A DNA stretch of 36,161 nt from Candidatus Daviesbacteria bacterium (GCA_030648645.1 JAUSHL010000017.1:1-36161); one strand, 5' to 3'. Counted from the stretch's first letter, positions 6,085 through 14,866 are shown. A program made the numbers and translations. Notes: generated from the sequence alone by a model not told the origin.

Positions 6085-7385
6085 GAATTGACTCACTAAG
6101 AATCACCTTCTAGAATGATCGTTGCCTCACGGGTAATTCACCCTTTGGTTTTAGCAACTCTTGTCCAGTTAGGGGGTGATTAAATGATGACTAAGGCTGA
6201 CAAGAAATATCTTTCCCAGCTTAAGATACGATATAAGAAAGCAAACAAACCTCAGAGAATAATAATACTTGATGAGTTTACCAAAACTGCTGGTTATGAT
6301 AGATCTCATGCAGGAAAACTCTTAAGAAGTAGGTATCAGTATGTTACTAAAGTAATCCGCAGAATCCATAGGATTTACACCAAAGAAGATACGGAGACTT
6401 TACAGCAGGTTTGTGAACTTTTAGGATGGATATGTTCTAAAAGGATGCTGCCGTCCTTGAAACTGGCAGTAGATGAATTGATGAAGGCAGGTAAAATATC
6501 ACTTTCCAAAGATGACAGAAAAAGGATTATTGGTATTTCTCCGGCAACCATTGACAGGTTATTTAAAAGATATAGAAAAAGGCCAAAGCTTAAAGGTAGA
6601 AGCTATACTAAACCTGGAACACTATTAAAAAACCAGATTCCAATAAGAACTTTTAGTGAGTGGAATGAAAATAAAGTTGGTTTCTTTGAGATTGATCTGG
6701 TTGGTCATGATGGATCATTGGTTAAAGGAGATTTTGCCTGGACTCTCAACTTTGTTGATGTTAAATCTGCCTGGACTGAACAGGCAGCTGTTTTTAATAA
6801 AGCTCAAGTCCATGTCTTTACTGGAATCCAGAGAATAAGAACAAGATTACCTTTTTCTGTGCTTGGACTGGATTCTGATTCTGGAGCAGAATTCATTAAT
6901 GACCAGCTATACAGATACTGTATCCAGGAACAATTTACCTTTACCAGAGGCAGACCAGGCAAGAAAAATGATAACCCATTCATAGAGCAGAAAAATGACT
7001 CAATAGTCAGAAACTGGGTTGGGTATGGCAGATTTGACACCCAACCCCAAGTTGACATCCTTAATGAACTTTACGAACTGCTCAGATTATACACCAACTT
7101 TTTTCTTCCTGTCATGAAGCTAAAGAAAAAGATCAGGATAGGGAGTAAAATAAGAAAAGTTCATGACAAGGTAACTACTCCCTACAGGAGAATATTAAGA
7201 GCAAAAGATGTATCAACTGAGGTTAAGAATAAATTGAGAGTTCAGTATAAAACCTTAAGTCTTGTAGGTCTTAAAGAAAAAATTGATATGGTTTTAAAAA
7301 GACTAAAACCAACACCATTAAAAGGGTGATTCTTTCATGAGTCAACGAATGGCGTAAAAGGTGATTTATCCATGAGGCAATACAG
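6085..7385 (+). mobile_element. Insertion sequence (~1.3 kb) with doubled terminal inverted repeats
   Basis: One transposase gene lies between inverted ends. Each end carries two related motifs: on the left TTGACTCACTAAGAATCACC and TTGCCTCACGGGTAATTCACC; on the right (reverse complement, outside in) TTGCCTCATGGATAAATCACC and TTGACTCATGAAAGAATCACC. A TTC (possibly TTTC) direct repeat flanks the element. Removing it restores the sequence found uninterrupted at R3 (CTAGCTTTTCAACTGGAACT), which fixes the boundaries within a few bases. Confidence 0.85.
6184..7329 (+). CDS. DDE transposase (rve-type integrase core)
   Basis: Transposase of the insertion sequence. The N-terminal 130 residues are basic and contain helix-turn-helix-like segments (ILDEFTKTAGYDRSHAGKLL; IIGISPATIDRLFKRYRK). 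The catalytic core follows with the DDE triad visible in FFEIDLVGHDG, VLGLDSDSGAEFIN and NPFIEQKNDSIVR. The C-terminus is Lys-rich. The core resembles the IS481/ISNCY (IS1202-like) group more than IS3; I am not certain of the family. GGGGGTG lies 7 nt before ATGATG, so this gene has a Shine-Dalgarno, unlike many neighbours. It is full-length and uninterrupted, so the element may be active. Confidence 0.93.
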   Translation: MMTKADKKYLSQLKIRYKKANKPQRIIILDEFTKTAGYDRSHAGKLLRSRYQYVTKVIRRIHRIYTKEDTETLQQVCELLGWICSKRMLPSLKLAVDELMKAGKISLSKDDRKRIIGISPATIDRLFKRYRKRPKLKGRSYTKPGTLLKNQIPIRTFSEWNENKVGFFEIDLVGHDGSLVKGDFAWTLNFVDVKSAWTEQAAVFNKAQVHVFTGIQRIRTRLPFSVLGLDSDSGAEFINDQLYRYCIQEQFTFTRGRPGKKNDNPFIEQKNDSIVRNWVGYGRFDTQPQVDILNELYELLRLYTNFFLPVMKLKKKIRIGSKIRKVHDKVTTPYRRILRAKDVSTEVKNKLRVQYKTLSLVGLKEKIDMVLKRLKPTPLKG

Positions 7386-8044
7386 TTCAACTGGAACTTC
7401 TTAAAAACCAAAGTAGCTTTCAATCTGGCTCTGGGCAATGTGTTTAGAACCTATGACTGGTAAAATCTTATCAACCAATAGAGTTAACCTTCGATACTGT
7501 AAAACAAATTTTAGGTATTTTACCAGTAAACAGATATATTGCCTATAACTAAGTCGCATTTTTGATACTTCAGTATTGATTCACTTCTCTACAATAAGTA
7601 AGATATGCTTGATGGATATAGATACAAGAATTAAAACTTTACTAGGATAGTTAGAATCTGTGTCTCGAGATTACCAAGACAAATTTATTAAACCAGTAGT
7701 TGAGCAAAGGAAAGTTCCAGTTCACGATATTTTCCTATTAGCATTTGCCCAGGATACGATACATCTTTATGTATATCTTATAACATTATAAAGGATTTAG
7801 TTATTTTAATTTATTTAATTTTCATTGTTTTGAAAGAATATTCAAGTGTTTTTAGTTGATACATTTTTTATATTACCTTCTAAGATTAGAATTCTAACTA
7901 AGAGCTGTTATTGAGGCTTTATACCCTTTTCAAGACTAATAAAAATATCACTTGTAAACGTGCTTGATTCAATCACTAAGTTGTATTAATATATCCCGTA
8001 ATGTTACATAAAATAGTCAGAAAGCGAGTTAAGGAATTGTATTT
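7386..8044. other. 659-bp gene-free stretch with repeat remnants
   Basis: The first 62 bp continue the R1 module after the IS; in frame they read QLELLKNQSSFQSGSGQCV then TAG. 7429-7475 (CTCTGGGCAATGTGTTTAGAACC) recurs at 14741-14783. A degenerate frame from 7612 (MDIDTRIKTLLG, stop, then LESVSRDYQDKFIKPVVEQR) may be a decayed gene but matches no family I know. The rest is AT-rich, with no intact gene or tRNA. Confidence 0.6.
7429..7475 (+). repeat. Island repeat C, copy 1
   Basis: CTCTGGGCAATGTGTTTAGAACCTATGACTGGTAAAA closely matches CTCTAGGCAATGTGTTTGAACCTATTATTTTGGTAAAA at 14741-14783. The two copies are direct repeats that bracket the seven-gene glycosyl/kinase cluster. Confidence 0.65.
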
Positions 8045-8095
8045 ATGTTGATTTGCAGATTAAAAAGCTTGGAAAAATATTTGGCCATTTTATGA
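8045..8095 (+). CDS. Possible 16-codon leader peptide
   Basis: ATGTTGATTTGCAGA opens a short frame (MLICRLKSLEKYLAIL). AAGGA lies 9 nt upstream, and the TGA stop overlaps the ATG at 8092 (ATGA). That makes a coupled start for the glycosyltransferase at 8092 plausible. The evidence is only positional. Confidence 0.3.
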   Translation: MLICRLKSLEKYLAIL

Positions 8096-9600
8096 AAATA
8101 TATATTCTAATTTTTGTTTCTGTAATTTTATATTCGTTTATTGATCTTAAAAACCTTTTAGCCTCTTTTATTTTCTTAAACAATAAGTCAAATATAGGTA
8201 AAGACAGAACTGATTGTGCTAAAAAAGGAAATAAAATTATTATTCTTATTCCAGTATTAAGGGAGCAAGAAATAATAATTAAAAATCTAAATCTATTCAC
8301 GCGCTTAAAAGGTAATTATGAGTTGGTATATATAACAACTCAAAGGGAAGGATACGAAAAAGTAACAAAACTCAAAGATCTTAACGCACTCAAGCATAAA
8401 ATAAATACTACTGCCAATTTAGATAATTTCGTAGAACACTTCGTTGGTTTTTTCCCACATAGTTTAGCAATAAAGCTGTATAAAGAAAAAAATAGATTTG
8501 ATAATTATAATGATTATTGGGACCATATCCTTAATACATATAAAAATTTAAAAAATACAGCTGAGTTAATTGATGATTATATAAAAAATGAAAAAGTACG
8601 TTGCAAGCACGTCCGACGTATACATTATCCCTATGTCGACGGATTAATGTCCCATCAACTTAATTATGCAAGCAAAGAATTACTAAAAACGCACAATACA
8701 GAGTCGACTTATGTACTAATTTATAATGCTGACTCTGTGGTCGAAAATAGGGTTTTGGATAAATTCTTTGAAAAGATATCATCTGGTGAAACTGTGTTAA
8801 TGCAATCCTCTCTGTTTCTTGAGAATTATTTTTCCTTTTCTTCGAATTTGCGGGGATCGATATTAAAGTGTATCGCTCTCGCTCAAAGTCGTTGGACATT
8901 AATTCATGAAATGAGTAGGATTAATAGGCAATACAAAGGAGGAATACGTAGTATTTATGAGTCAGCGCATGTGGTTGGGCATGGTACATGCATAAGATTA
9001 GACGTCTTATTTGATGTTGGGGGATTTCCGGAAATATTTACGAATGAAGATTTACCGCTTGGATATTTTCTCTCTCTCGCCGGTAAAAAAATATGTCTTA
9101 TCCCAATCCTAGAAAATTCTGAATCGCCTACGACAATTAAGAGTGTAATTACACAATACACAACTTGGTTTTATGGAGCTATGGACTATTTTTCGTATTA
9201 CAACCATGCTGTTCAAAATTATAATACTTCTAAAACAAAGGCATTATTATGGGCAATAGTTAATTCTATCCGAGCAATGCTGTGGTTTCTTTCACCATGG
9301 ATATGGGTTTTTTTAATTTTTACTCCATTATTTTGGAGACATTATTTGTTATCGTTTTTTGCTGCTGGAATATTTTTATTTCACACAATTTTTATTTATT
9401 GGATAACTATTGAATTTATTAGCAATAACCCCCAAACTATTGGAAAAACGATTTTTCCAATCAAGTTCGAAAAAGGATTATTGATTGCGATACCACTCTC
9501 GTATATTATTTGGGGTATTGGACCAGTAAGATCAGTATTCTTCAGAATAAAGGCTAATCTGGCTGGAACAAAAGTCGATAAAAATAAGACTGAACGTTAA
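8092..9600 (+). CDS. Membrane-bound family 2-like glycosyltransferase
   Basis: Predicted GT-A-fold transferase with its active site at the inner membrane face, adding sugars to a lipid-linked or exported glycan. An N-terminal membrane helix (MKIYILIFVSVILYSFI) precedes IIILIPVLREQEIIIKNL, the GT2 entry strand. Later come YNADSV (DxD-like, about residue 227 of the longer frame), HVVGHGTCIR, TNEDLPLG (ED motif) and QYTTWFYG, a variant of the QxxRW motif of processive enzymes. Three to four membrane segments close the protein. The track starts at a TTG (8053) with no ribosome site; the ATG at 8092 follows a possible leader peptide. First gene of a seven-gene, same-strand run. Confidence 0.82.
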   Translation: MKIYILIFVSVILYSFIDLKNLLASFIFLNNKSNIGKDRTDCAKKGNKIIILIPVLREQEIIIKNLNLFTRLKGNYELVYITTQREGYEKVTKLKDLNALKHKINTTANLDNFVEHFVGFFPHSLAIKLYKEKNRFDNYNDYWDHILNTYKNLKNTAELIDDYIKNEKVRCKHVRRIHYPYVDGLMSHQLNYASKELLKTHNTESTYVLIYNADSVVENRVLDKFFEKISSGETVLMQSSLFLENYFSFSSNLRGSILKCIALAQSRWTLIHEMSRINRQYKGGIRSIYESAHVVGHGTCIRLDVLFDVGGFPEIFTNEDLPLGYFLSLAGKKICLIPILENSESPTTIKSVITQYTTWFYGAMDYFSYYNHAVQNYNTSKTKALLWAIVNSIRAMLWFLSPWIWVFLIFTPLFWRHYLLSFFAAGIFLFHTIFIYWITIEFISNNPQTIGKTIFPIKFEKGLLIAIPLSYIIWGIGPVRSVFFRIKANLAGTKVDKNKTER

Positions 9601-9617
9601 CTATAAAATATTAAAAT

Positions 9618-10328
9618 ATGTATCTTAATCTAATATTTCATCGTCTTGTAGAAAACGACAAGGACATTCGAAATATTTATGAATTAAATGTTAATCAGTT
9701 TATAGAGATTGTTAATTTGGTTAGAAAATTGAGTTCAAACCAAAATTGCAGTTTTGACAGTTATCGATTATATTTCGATGATGGTGATGATAGCTTTGTA
9801 TCAGTAGCTTTACAACATATTCCTGACAAAGAATTGTCAAATTGTGTATTAGCTATTCCAACTGACAATATAAATAAAGAGGGTTTTTTGTCAGCAAAAG
9901 ATCTAATTTTTCTTAAAAGACGTGGTGTGAAGATATCATCTCACAGTGTTTCACATTCAGCTCTAGCTTTTTATATTGGTCAGACTACTCAGCCAACACC
10001 CAAGGGTGGAATTTACAAAACAGCCCCATTTGGTCATACAAAAATCTTGACTTCACAAGAAATTCTATTCCAAATGTGTGAATCTAAAAAAATACTTATA
10101 AATATCATTGGAAAGGTGTCAGAATTTGTCTTGCCACATGGATGTTATAATGATGACGTCTTATCGATTAATAATAAAAATAAAATTTACCAAATCATAA
10201 GTACATGCGATAACTTTTTGGATGATGGATCAAGCTTGCGTCCTCGCATTCTAATTAGATTTGACATGACCGTATCAGAATTTCAAAATCTAATAAGTGA
10301 GCTCCATCCTTTGAAACAAAAAATATGA
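9618..10328 (+). CDS. NodB-like polysaccharide deacetylase, cytoplasmic
   Basis: A 236-residue NodB-fold protein without signal peptide or membrane helix. The motifs are LIFHRLVEND at the first strand, LYFDDGDDSF (FDDG, catalytic base Asp), SSHSVSHSAL (metal-binding H-x3-H) and LPHGCYND (equivalent of the PxG segment, with His in place of the usual Tyr or Phe). The lack of an export signal suggests it acts on a cytoplasmic sugar precursor, for example deacetylating an N-acetyl sugar before further modification. It starts 17 bp after the glycosyltransferase and its stop overlaps the next gene by 4 nt (ATGA), so it is translationally coupled. Confidence 0.83.
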   Translation: MYLNLIFHRLVENDKDIRNIYELNVNQFIEIVNLVRKLSSNQNCSFDSYRLYFDDGDDSFVSVALQHIPDKELSNCVLAIPTDNINKEGFLSAKDLIFLKRRGVKISSHSVSHSALAFYIGQTTQPTPKGGIYKTAPFGHTKILTSQEILFQMCESKKILINIIGKVSEFVLPHGCYNDDVLSINNKNKIYQIISTCDNFLDDGSSLRPRILIRFDMTVSEFQNLISELHPLKQKI

Positions 10329-11518
10329 AAAATAGATTACACCCTAAGAGTCTCAAAGAATATGATAAAAATAAGATTTTCAATATAAATATTCCTAATG
10401 CAAGCTTTCTGTTTGTGACACATAATCGGTGTCCAAATTCTGATTTTACTCAAAATCCATTAACATGGGCTTTCGAAACACTCCTCGCAAACCATTTATC
10501 TTCAAAAATAACTGAGTGGTTGGTAATAAGCGATGGTTCAAGTGATTTTACTAAGGAAAATATTGATTGGCTGGCTAAAAGAAATATAATTAATATCAAG
10601 GCAATATATCATTCAACCAAGAAAGGATGTTCGTATAGACGTAGAGAGGGCATAGGATTATTAAATAATGACCTGTTCTTTATGGGGGATGATGACTGTT
10701 TGTTTAGAAAAGATTTTATTGGAGGCTCATTATCTACTTGGTTAAACTTAGCTAATTGCGATAATCGCATAAGTGTTTTGGCGCTCCCAGTCTTAGAAAT
10801 GCGTACTAGCTTTAAAGGGCGAATAGATAGATCAAAAGTCGGTAAAATTGAATATGAACAAGCGTGGTTCTATCATAATTTTGATAAAAAAGTTTACGAT
10901 GGTAAAATAATAATTTCTGACCCTTTTCCAATACAAACTTTTACAGGTGTATCGCTAAATAGTAAAAAGGCTTTTCTAAGTGCAGGCAACTTTTTGGATC
11001 TATCTTATTGGTCAAATGATTATTCAGAACATTTAGAAATATCTCGATCATTAGCTTTGTCAGGCTACTCAATGTATTATTTACCCAATATTTTCATTAG
11101 TGCTACACATATTCAGTGGGGTTCTAATCGAAAAGTCCTTCCAGAAAATGAAAAACAATTGATGTTTGAAGGGGTAGAAATTACTCTCAACCAGATCGAA
11201 AAAGCCTCTTGGCAATCTTCGTTAAGTGGCTGTCGCGTTCCTTCAAAAGATTTTGTAATTAATAGGGTTGGGAACTTTTTATCTTTTTATCTCAAAGTCA
11301 ATCCAAAATATGCACATACTTATGCAGTGAGAGAATTTGAATGTATTATTAATAATAAATCTACTTTAGGAATACCATCAGAAATTTTTTGTTTACCAAT
11401 TGAGCAACGTATTTATTTATGGAAAGAAGGGATTCGTAGAGGATTAGAAAATACTGAACAAATCACTGGAGTTTCATATCATGATTGGTATATTAACCTA
11501 ATGAACACCATTCCTTGA
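10325..11518 (+). CDS. Family 2-type glycosyltransferase (GT-A fold)
   Basis: A soluble 397-residue glycosyltransferase. The N-terminal GT-A domain shows FLFVTHNRCP, WLVISDGSSDFT (nucleotide-binding Asp), RRREGIGLLNNDLFFMGDDDC (the DxD-type metal site) and SYWSNDYSEHLEI (ED-like acceptor motif). About 110 C-terminal residues (from GSNRKVLPENEK on) are helical and contain no known domain. There is no membrane segment. The ATG overlaps the upstream deacetylase stop. With the membrane glycosyltransferase at 8.1 kb it would provide a second sugar transfer in the same pathway. Donor and acceptor cannot be inferred. Confidence 0.82.
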   Translation: MKNRLHPKSLKEYDKNKIFNINIPNASFLFVTHNRCPNSDFTQNPLTWAFETLLANHLSSKITEWLVISDGSSDFTKENIDWLAKRNIINIKAIYHSTKKGCSYRRREGIGLLNNDLFFMGDDDCLFRKDFIGGSLSTWLNLANCDNRISVLALPVLEMRTSFKGRIDRSKVGKIEYEQAWFYHNFDKKVYDGKIIISDPFPIQTFTGVSLNSKKAFLSAGNFLDLSYWSNDYSEHLEISRSLALSGYSMYYLPNIFISATHIQWGSNRKVLPENEKQLMFEGVEITLNQIEKASWQSSLSGCRVPSKDFVINRVGNFLSFYLKVNPKYAHTYAVREFECIINNKSTLGIPSEIFCLPIEQRIYLWKEGIRRGLENTEQITGVSYHDWYINLMNTIP

Positions 11519-11524
11519 AGATAT

Positions 11525-12331
11525 ATGCAAAATATATACACTGATTACCCTCATATAAATAAAATCATTAATTTCAATGGAGAAGAATGGTACCATAAAG
11601 CAGTTAAATCAAAAAACATCCAGTATAAGGAATTCATAATTCAGAATAAGCTATCAAAAACAGGGCATGTCCCAAAATGTATTAATTATAAAGATACTGG
11701 TTTCTTAGAACAAATGATTCAGGGAAAAACATTTTCTGAACTTATATCAATCACTCCAGTAATGCTTATCTCTCTATCTAAAACCTTGCTTAAATTGCAT
11801 AACTATTTAAATTGCAATAATTATGAAGATGCAATTGAGAAAACTATAAGAATAGAAAAGCGATATAAGCCAATTAATGTTTTAGAGCTTGTTGTGGCTG
11901 GCATGAGGAAAAGTGATCTATTAAAATTAGGCATTGACTATAATTTGATTTTCTTTATATCCAATAAGTTAGAAAATAAGATAAGAAATATCAATCACAA
12001 AATGACTTTGATTCACGGGGATGTGAGCCCTCAAAATGTTATCGTTACACCCAAGAAAAAAATTGTAATAGTTGATTGGACTGATTGTCGGATAGACGTT
12101 GGCTTATCTGATCTTTCACAGGCAATTCATTTAATGCATCTTAATGATGAGCAACAGTCAATGCTTCTAAAGTATTATCCCCACCCATTAAATTTTCCAC
12201 TATTTATTGAATTCCAGATTTTACTTCATTGCTTATATGATACAATCTCCAAACATTTAGCAAACAAGCCTATATTGCAAGAAAAATTAACATATGATCA
12301 AACTTTATCAAAAATATTAACTAGATTATGA
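11525..12331 (+). CDS. APH/choline-kinase-fold small-molecule or protein kinase
   Basis: A 268-residue phosphotransferase of the aminoglycoside phosphotransferase/choline kinase family. The catalytic loop is LIHGDVSPQNVIV (HGDxxPxN), followed by IVIVDWTDCRI, whose Asp takes the place of the DFG Asp. The N-lobe is short (EWYHKAVKSKNIQYKEFIIQNKL, with a candidate ATP-contacting Lys). Members phosphorylate hydroxyls on sugars, choline, aminoglycosides or proteins. It lies 6 bp after the glycosyltransferase and overlaps the nucleotidyltransferase by 4 nt (ATGA). A LicA-like role in decorating a glycan, or a kinase partner controlling the nucleotidyltransferase, are both possible. Confidence 0.8.
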   Translation: MQNIYTDYPHINKIINFNGEEWYHKAVKSKNIQYKEFIIQNKLSKTGHVPKCINYKDTGFLEQMIQGKTFSELISITPVMLISLSKTLLKLHNYLNCNNYEDAIEKTIRIEKRYKPINVLELVVAGMRKSDLLKLGIDYNLIFFISNKLENKIRNINHKMTLIHGDVSPQNVIVTPKKKIVIVDWTDCRIDVGLSDLSQAIHLMHLNDEQQSMLLKYYPHPLNFPLFIEFQILLHCLYDTISKHLANKPILQEKLTYDQTLSKILTRL

Positions 12332-12948
12332 TTGCATTGACTTATTTGCATAATTTTTATAAAAATAAAACTCTTTCTAATCATATCCATTTAGAAGGCG
12401 GTACTGCCTTATCGTTGTTTTATAAGATCAATCGAAAATTCTCTAATGATTTAGATTTTTCGGTTGAAACCCTTATCGATTTAAGAAGATTTCAACAAGA
12501 GATCACTAAACCATTAGGCATTTTTTACAAAGCTAAAGTAATTGATGACGTTAAAATATGCATCTTAGATAGTAACAACTATACTATTCTTACGATAGAC
12601 TCATACTTAGCTGCATCGGAAAATTGTCAGTATGAAGAAGTCATGCTTGAGGGAATCACGCCCTGTGTAATACATTCATTGATTGATATTTTAGCTGAAA
12701 AACTATGTTGTATGATTGATCGGGATACCGAAAGAGATGTATATGACTCTGCTAAAATAATAAAATCTAGAGATATCTCTTTAAATGACCTAGCGACATT
12801 ATTTGAAAACAAACAAAAAGTAAAACAAGATGGTTATAATACATTAAGTCAATTTACAGAAAATTTATACAAAATTAAACAACAAAAAATAAACTGGGTT
12901 AGGCAAGGGGACAATTTAAATTATATTTATAAATACCTAAGTAATTAA
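12328..12948 (+). CDS. AbiEii/AbiGii-type nucleotidyltransferase
   Basis: A 206-residue nucleotidyltransferase of the AbiEii/MenT superfamily. The core is HLEGGTALSLFYKINRKFSNDLDFSVET: the GG-T motif followed by D-x-D metal ligands. The family's second landmark, an EKLCCMIDRDTERDVYDSAKI helix, is also present. Characterised relatives are toxins that add nucleotides to tRNA 3' ends; others sit in metabolic clusters with unknown jobs. No AbiEi-type winged-helix antitoxin is adjacent; instead the gene is translationally coupled to the APH-type kinase. It could be the active half of a defence or toxin module, or a transferase activating a phosphorylated intermediate of the glycan pathway. Confidence 0.83.
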   Translation: MIALTYLHNFYKNKTLSNHIHLEGGTALSLFYKINRKFSNDLDFSVETLIDLRRFQQEITKPLGIFYKAKVIDDVKICILDSNNYTILTIDSYLAASENCQYEEVMLEGITPCVIHSLIDILAEKLCCMIDRDTERDVYDSAKIIKSRDISLNDLATLFENKQKVKQDGYNTLSQFTENLYKIKQQKINWVRQGDNLNYIYKYLSN

Positions 12949-12978
12949 TTTAATAATTTAGTATCAAAATCAATAAAG

Positions 12979-13686
12979 ATGATAGTTGGAAATGCTTTAG
13001 AAGGTGAGTCATACGTTGGCAAGACATCATGTCTTGATATATTTAGAGGACCGCAAGATGAAGAAAGCCAAGAAATAGTTATAATACCGGAGTATTCAAC
13101 CGTTGGTGAGTTTGTCCCTTTTCCAAGAGAATCAATAGCAGATTTGGGGAAAGCTATTAGAAGAATAATTGAATTGGAACAAAGAAGGTCAGATTTTCTA
13201 GCTAACTTCCTGGCAAAAAAAATGATAAAGTACGTGTTCTTTGACCGTGGACTTATAAGTTGTATTGCATTTGAATATGCTGCTCAAAAAAATGGATCTC
13301 TAGGAAGTGCAATTGGTATGGCCGAGGCTTTTCAGCAAGCTTTAGATGATAAAACTATAATAGTTCCAAAGGGAATGATTCATCTCACGGCATCTCGTAG
13401 TACTATTGAAGCTCGAAGGGCTATTGATCGTCAAAAAGGAAAAGGTCCTATTATTAAATTTTTACAAGATGAAAATGTAAGGTCTGATATTGATTACGCC
13501 TTTAAGCTCTTTGGGGATTTTTTACCAGATCATTATTATTTATTGTGCGATACTGATAACAAAGATCCGAAGGAGATAAGCGCTTCGGTGTTACAATTCA
13601 TTAATGAACAAAAAAATGTTTTTAATGCAGACCCTCCTAACTATGTTTCTTATGCCGAAAAACTAACCATAAGACGACAACTTTGA
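12979..13686 (+). CDS. P-loop (deoxy)nucleoside/thymidylate kinase-like protein
   Basis: A 235-residue P-loop protein. The Walker A is GESYVGKTSCL (GxxxxGKTS), close to the N-terminus as in the deoxynucleoside kinase group. FFDRGLISCIAFEYA carries the DR(G/S) motif that contacts the substrate in that group. LTASRSTIEARRAIDRQKGKG looks like the LID region with several Arg. The fold therefore predicts phosphoryl transfer from ATP to a nucleoside- or sugar-like hydroxyl. It follows the nucleotidyltransferase by 30 bp on the same strand and is likely part of the same transcript. Its substrate may be an unusual intermediate of this cluster rather than a DNA precursor. Confidence 0.72.
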   Translation: MIVGNALEGESYVGKTSCLDIFRGPQDEESQEIVIIPEYSTVGEFVPFPRESIADLGKAIRRIIELEQRRSDFLANFLAKKMIKYVFFDRGLISCIAFEYAAQKNGSLGSAIGMAEAFQQALDDKTIIVPKGMIHLTASRSTIEARRAIDRQKGKGPIIKFLQDENVRSDIDYAFKLFGDFLPDHYYLLCDTDNKDPKEISASVLQFINEQKNVFNADPPNYVSYAEKLTIRRQL

Positions 13687-13796
13687 AATAGAGTTAAATT
13701 AATCATTAGTAAAGAATCGTCACAAAAGGATAAGTCCTTGTTTATCTCGACATATATACGAAAATGTTTTAAACTAAAAAATATTCAAGATAATTT

Positions 13797-14663
13797 ATGA
13801 TATTTGATTCACATGTACATACCCATTACTCTCATGGAGACTCAGAAGTATACAGAGTTATTTTAGGGGCAATAAAAAAGAATATTCAGGGCGTTGGCTT
13901 TTCCGAACATTTTCATTATAACTATTTCTCTGATACTGGTTGGCCGACGATAAATGGGAATGAAGTTAAAGGCACAGTATCGGAAAATTTTCAGCTTTAT
14001 TATACCGCTGCTCAAAAAGCCAAGGAAGAATTCAAAGACAAAATTAACATTTTAGTTGGAGTTGAAATAGATTTTCTACCTGGAATAAATAAAAAAATAA
14101 AAGCAGCTATAGAAGAAAAAGTCTTTAAAGGAAAATCAAGTACCGATCAAAAAAAAGGCTATGAATTTGATTTTATCATGGGATCAACACACTTTCTCGG
14201 CCAACCTTTGAAGTATTTTACTGACTATAAAACTCAGGGAGAAGATTGGTTAATAAATGAATACTTTAATTCAATTGAAGAGGCTATTAAATCTAAATTA
14301 TTTGACATCATCGCACATCCTGAGCTAATAAAATATTACATAGATAAGAAATTCTCTGATTATCGTCAACGGATTGAAACCATTGTCAAACTTTTAGCTG
14401 AATATCAAGTTGCTGTGGACGTTAATACGGATTATCTACTTGATCCAAATGTGCATACAGTCGAAGTCAGTCGGATGAACCCAGGTGTTGAAATGATAAA
14501 GTTATGTCTAAAAAATAATATCCCTTTAGTCTTAGGGAGTGATGCACACAGGCCTGAAAAAATAGCATTAAATTTTGAACAAACTATTTTTTTCCTCAAA
14601 AAATTAGGAGTAAAGAAAATGTATTATATCCAGAATAGAAAACTCATTCCTTATAAGATTTAA
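13797..14663 (+). CDS. PHP-domain phosphatase (histidinol-phosphatase HisJ-like)
   Basis: A 288-residue metal-dependent phosphoesterase of the PHP family. The metal-site motifs appear in order: FDSHVHTHYSHGD, GFSEHFHY, VGVEIDFLPG, DFIMGSTHFLG, DIIAHPELIKYY, VAVDVNTDYL and VLGSDAHRPEKI. The layout is that of HisJ-type histidinol phosphatases, but no other histidine gene is present, so it probably dephosphorylates an intermediate made by the two upstream kinases. It closes the seven-gene run, 110 bp after the P-loop kinase; that gap could contain its own promoter. It appears full-length. Confidence 0.88.
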   Translation: MIFDSHVHTHYSHGDSEVYRVILGAIKKNIQGVGFSEHFHYNYFSDTGWPTINGNEVKGTVSENFQLYYTAAQKAKEEFKDKINILVGVEIDFLPGINKKIKAAIEEKVFKGKSSTDQKKGYEFDFIMGSTHFLGQPLKYFTDYKTQGEDWLINEYFNSIEEAIKSKLFDIIAHPELIKYYIDKKFSDYRQRIETIVKLLAEYQVAVDVNTDYLLDPNVHTVEVSRMNPGVEMIKLCLKNNIPLVLGSDAHRPEKIALNFEQTIFFLKKLGVKKMYYIQNRKLIPYKI

Positions 14664-14740
14664 TCAGAAGGATAAAAATAAGATAGGTTCTAAAACTGTT
14701 CAGAACAACCCATTGAATACCAGTGATCAGAAGATTAGCT

Positions 14741-14783
14741 GACTCTAGGCAATGTGTTTGAACCTATTATTTTGGTAAAAATT
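14741..14783 (+). repeat. Island repeat C, copy 2
   Basis: Direct repeat of 7429-7475. The shared core is GGCAATGTGTTT followed by (A)GAACCTAT. Together the copies bracket the seven-gene cluster. Confidence 0.65.
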
Positions 14784-14866
14784 TTCTCTTGAGACATAAT
14801 AATTAAATTTTACACGTAATTCTAAGAATATTTCGAGATTTAGGTGAGTTTTTTAATTTGTCCTAG

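Noticed and set aside
6184-7329. The transposase as the recombinase that built the tRNA-Gly array
   Set aside because: It is a DDE enzyme within its own inverted repeats and sits inside repeat R1, so it arrived later.
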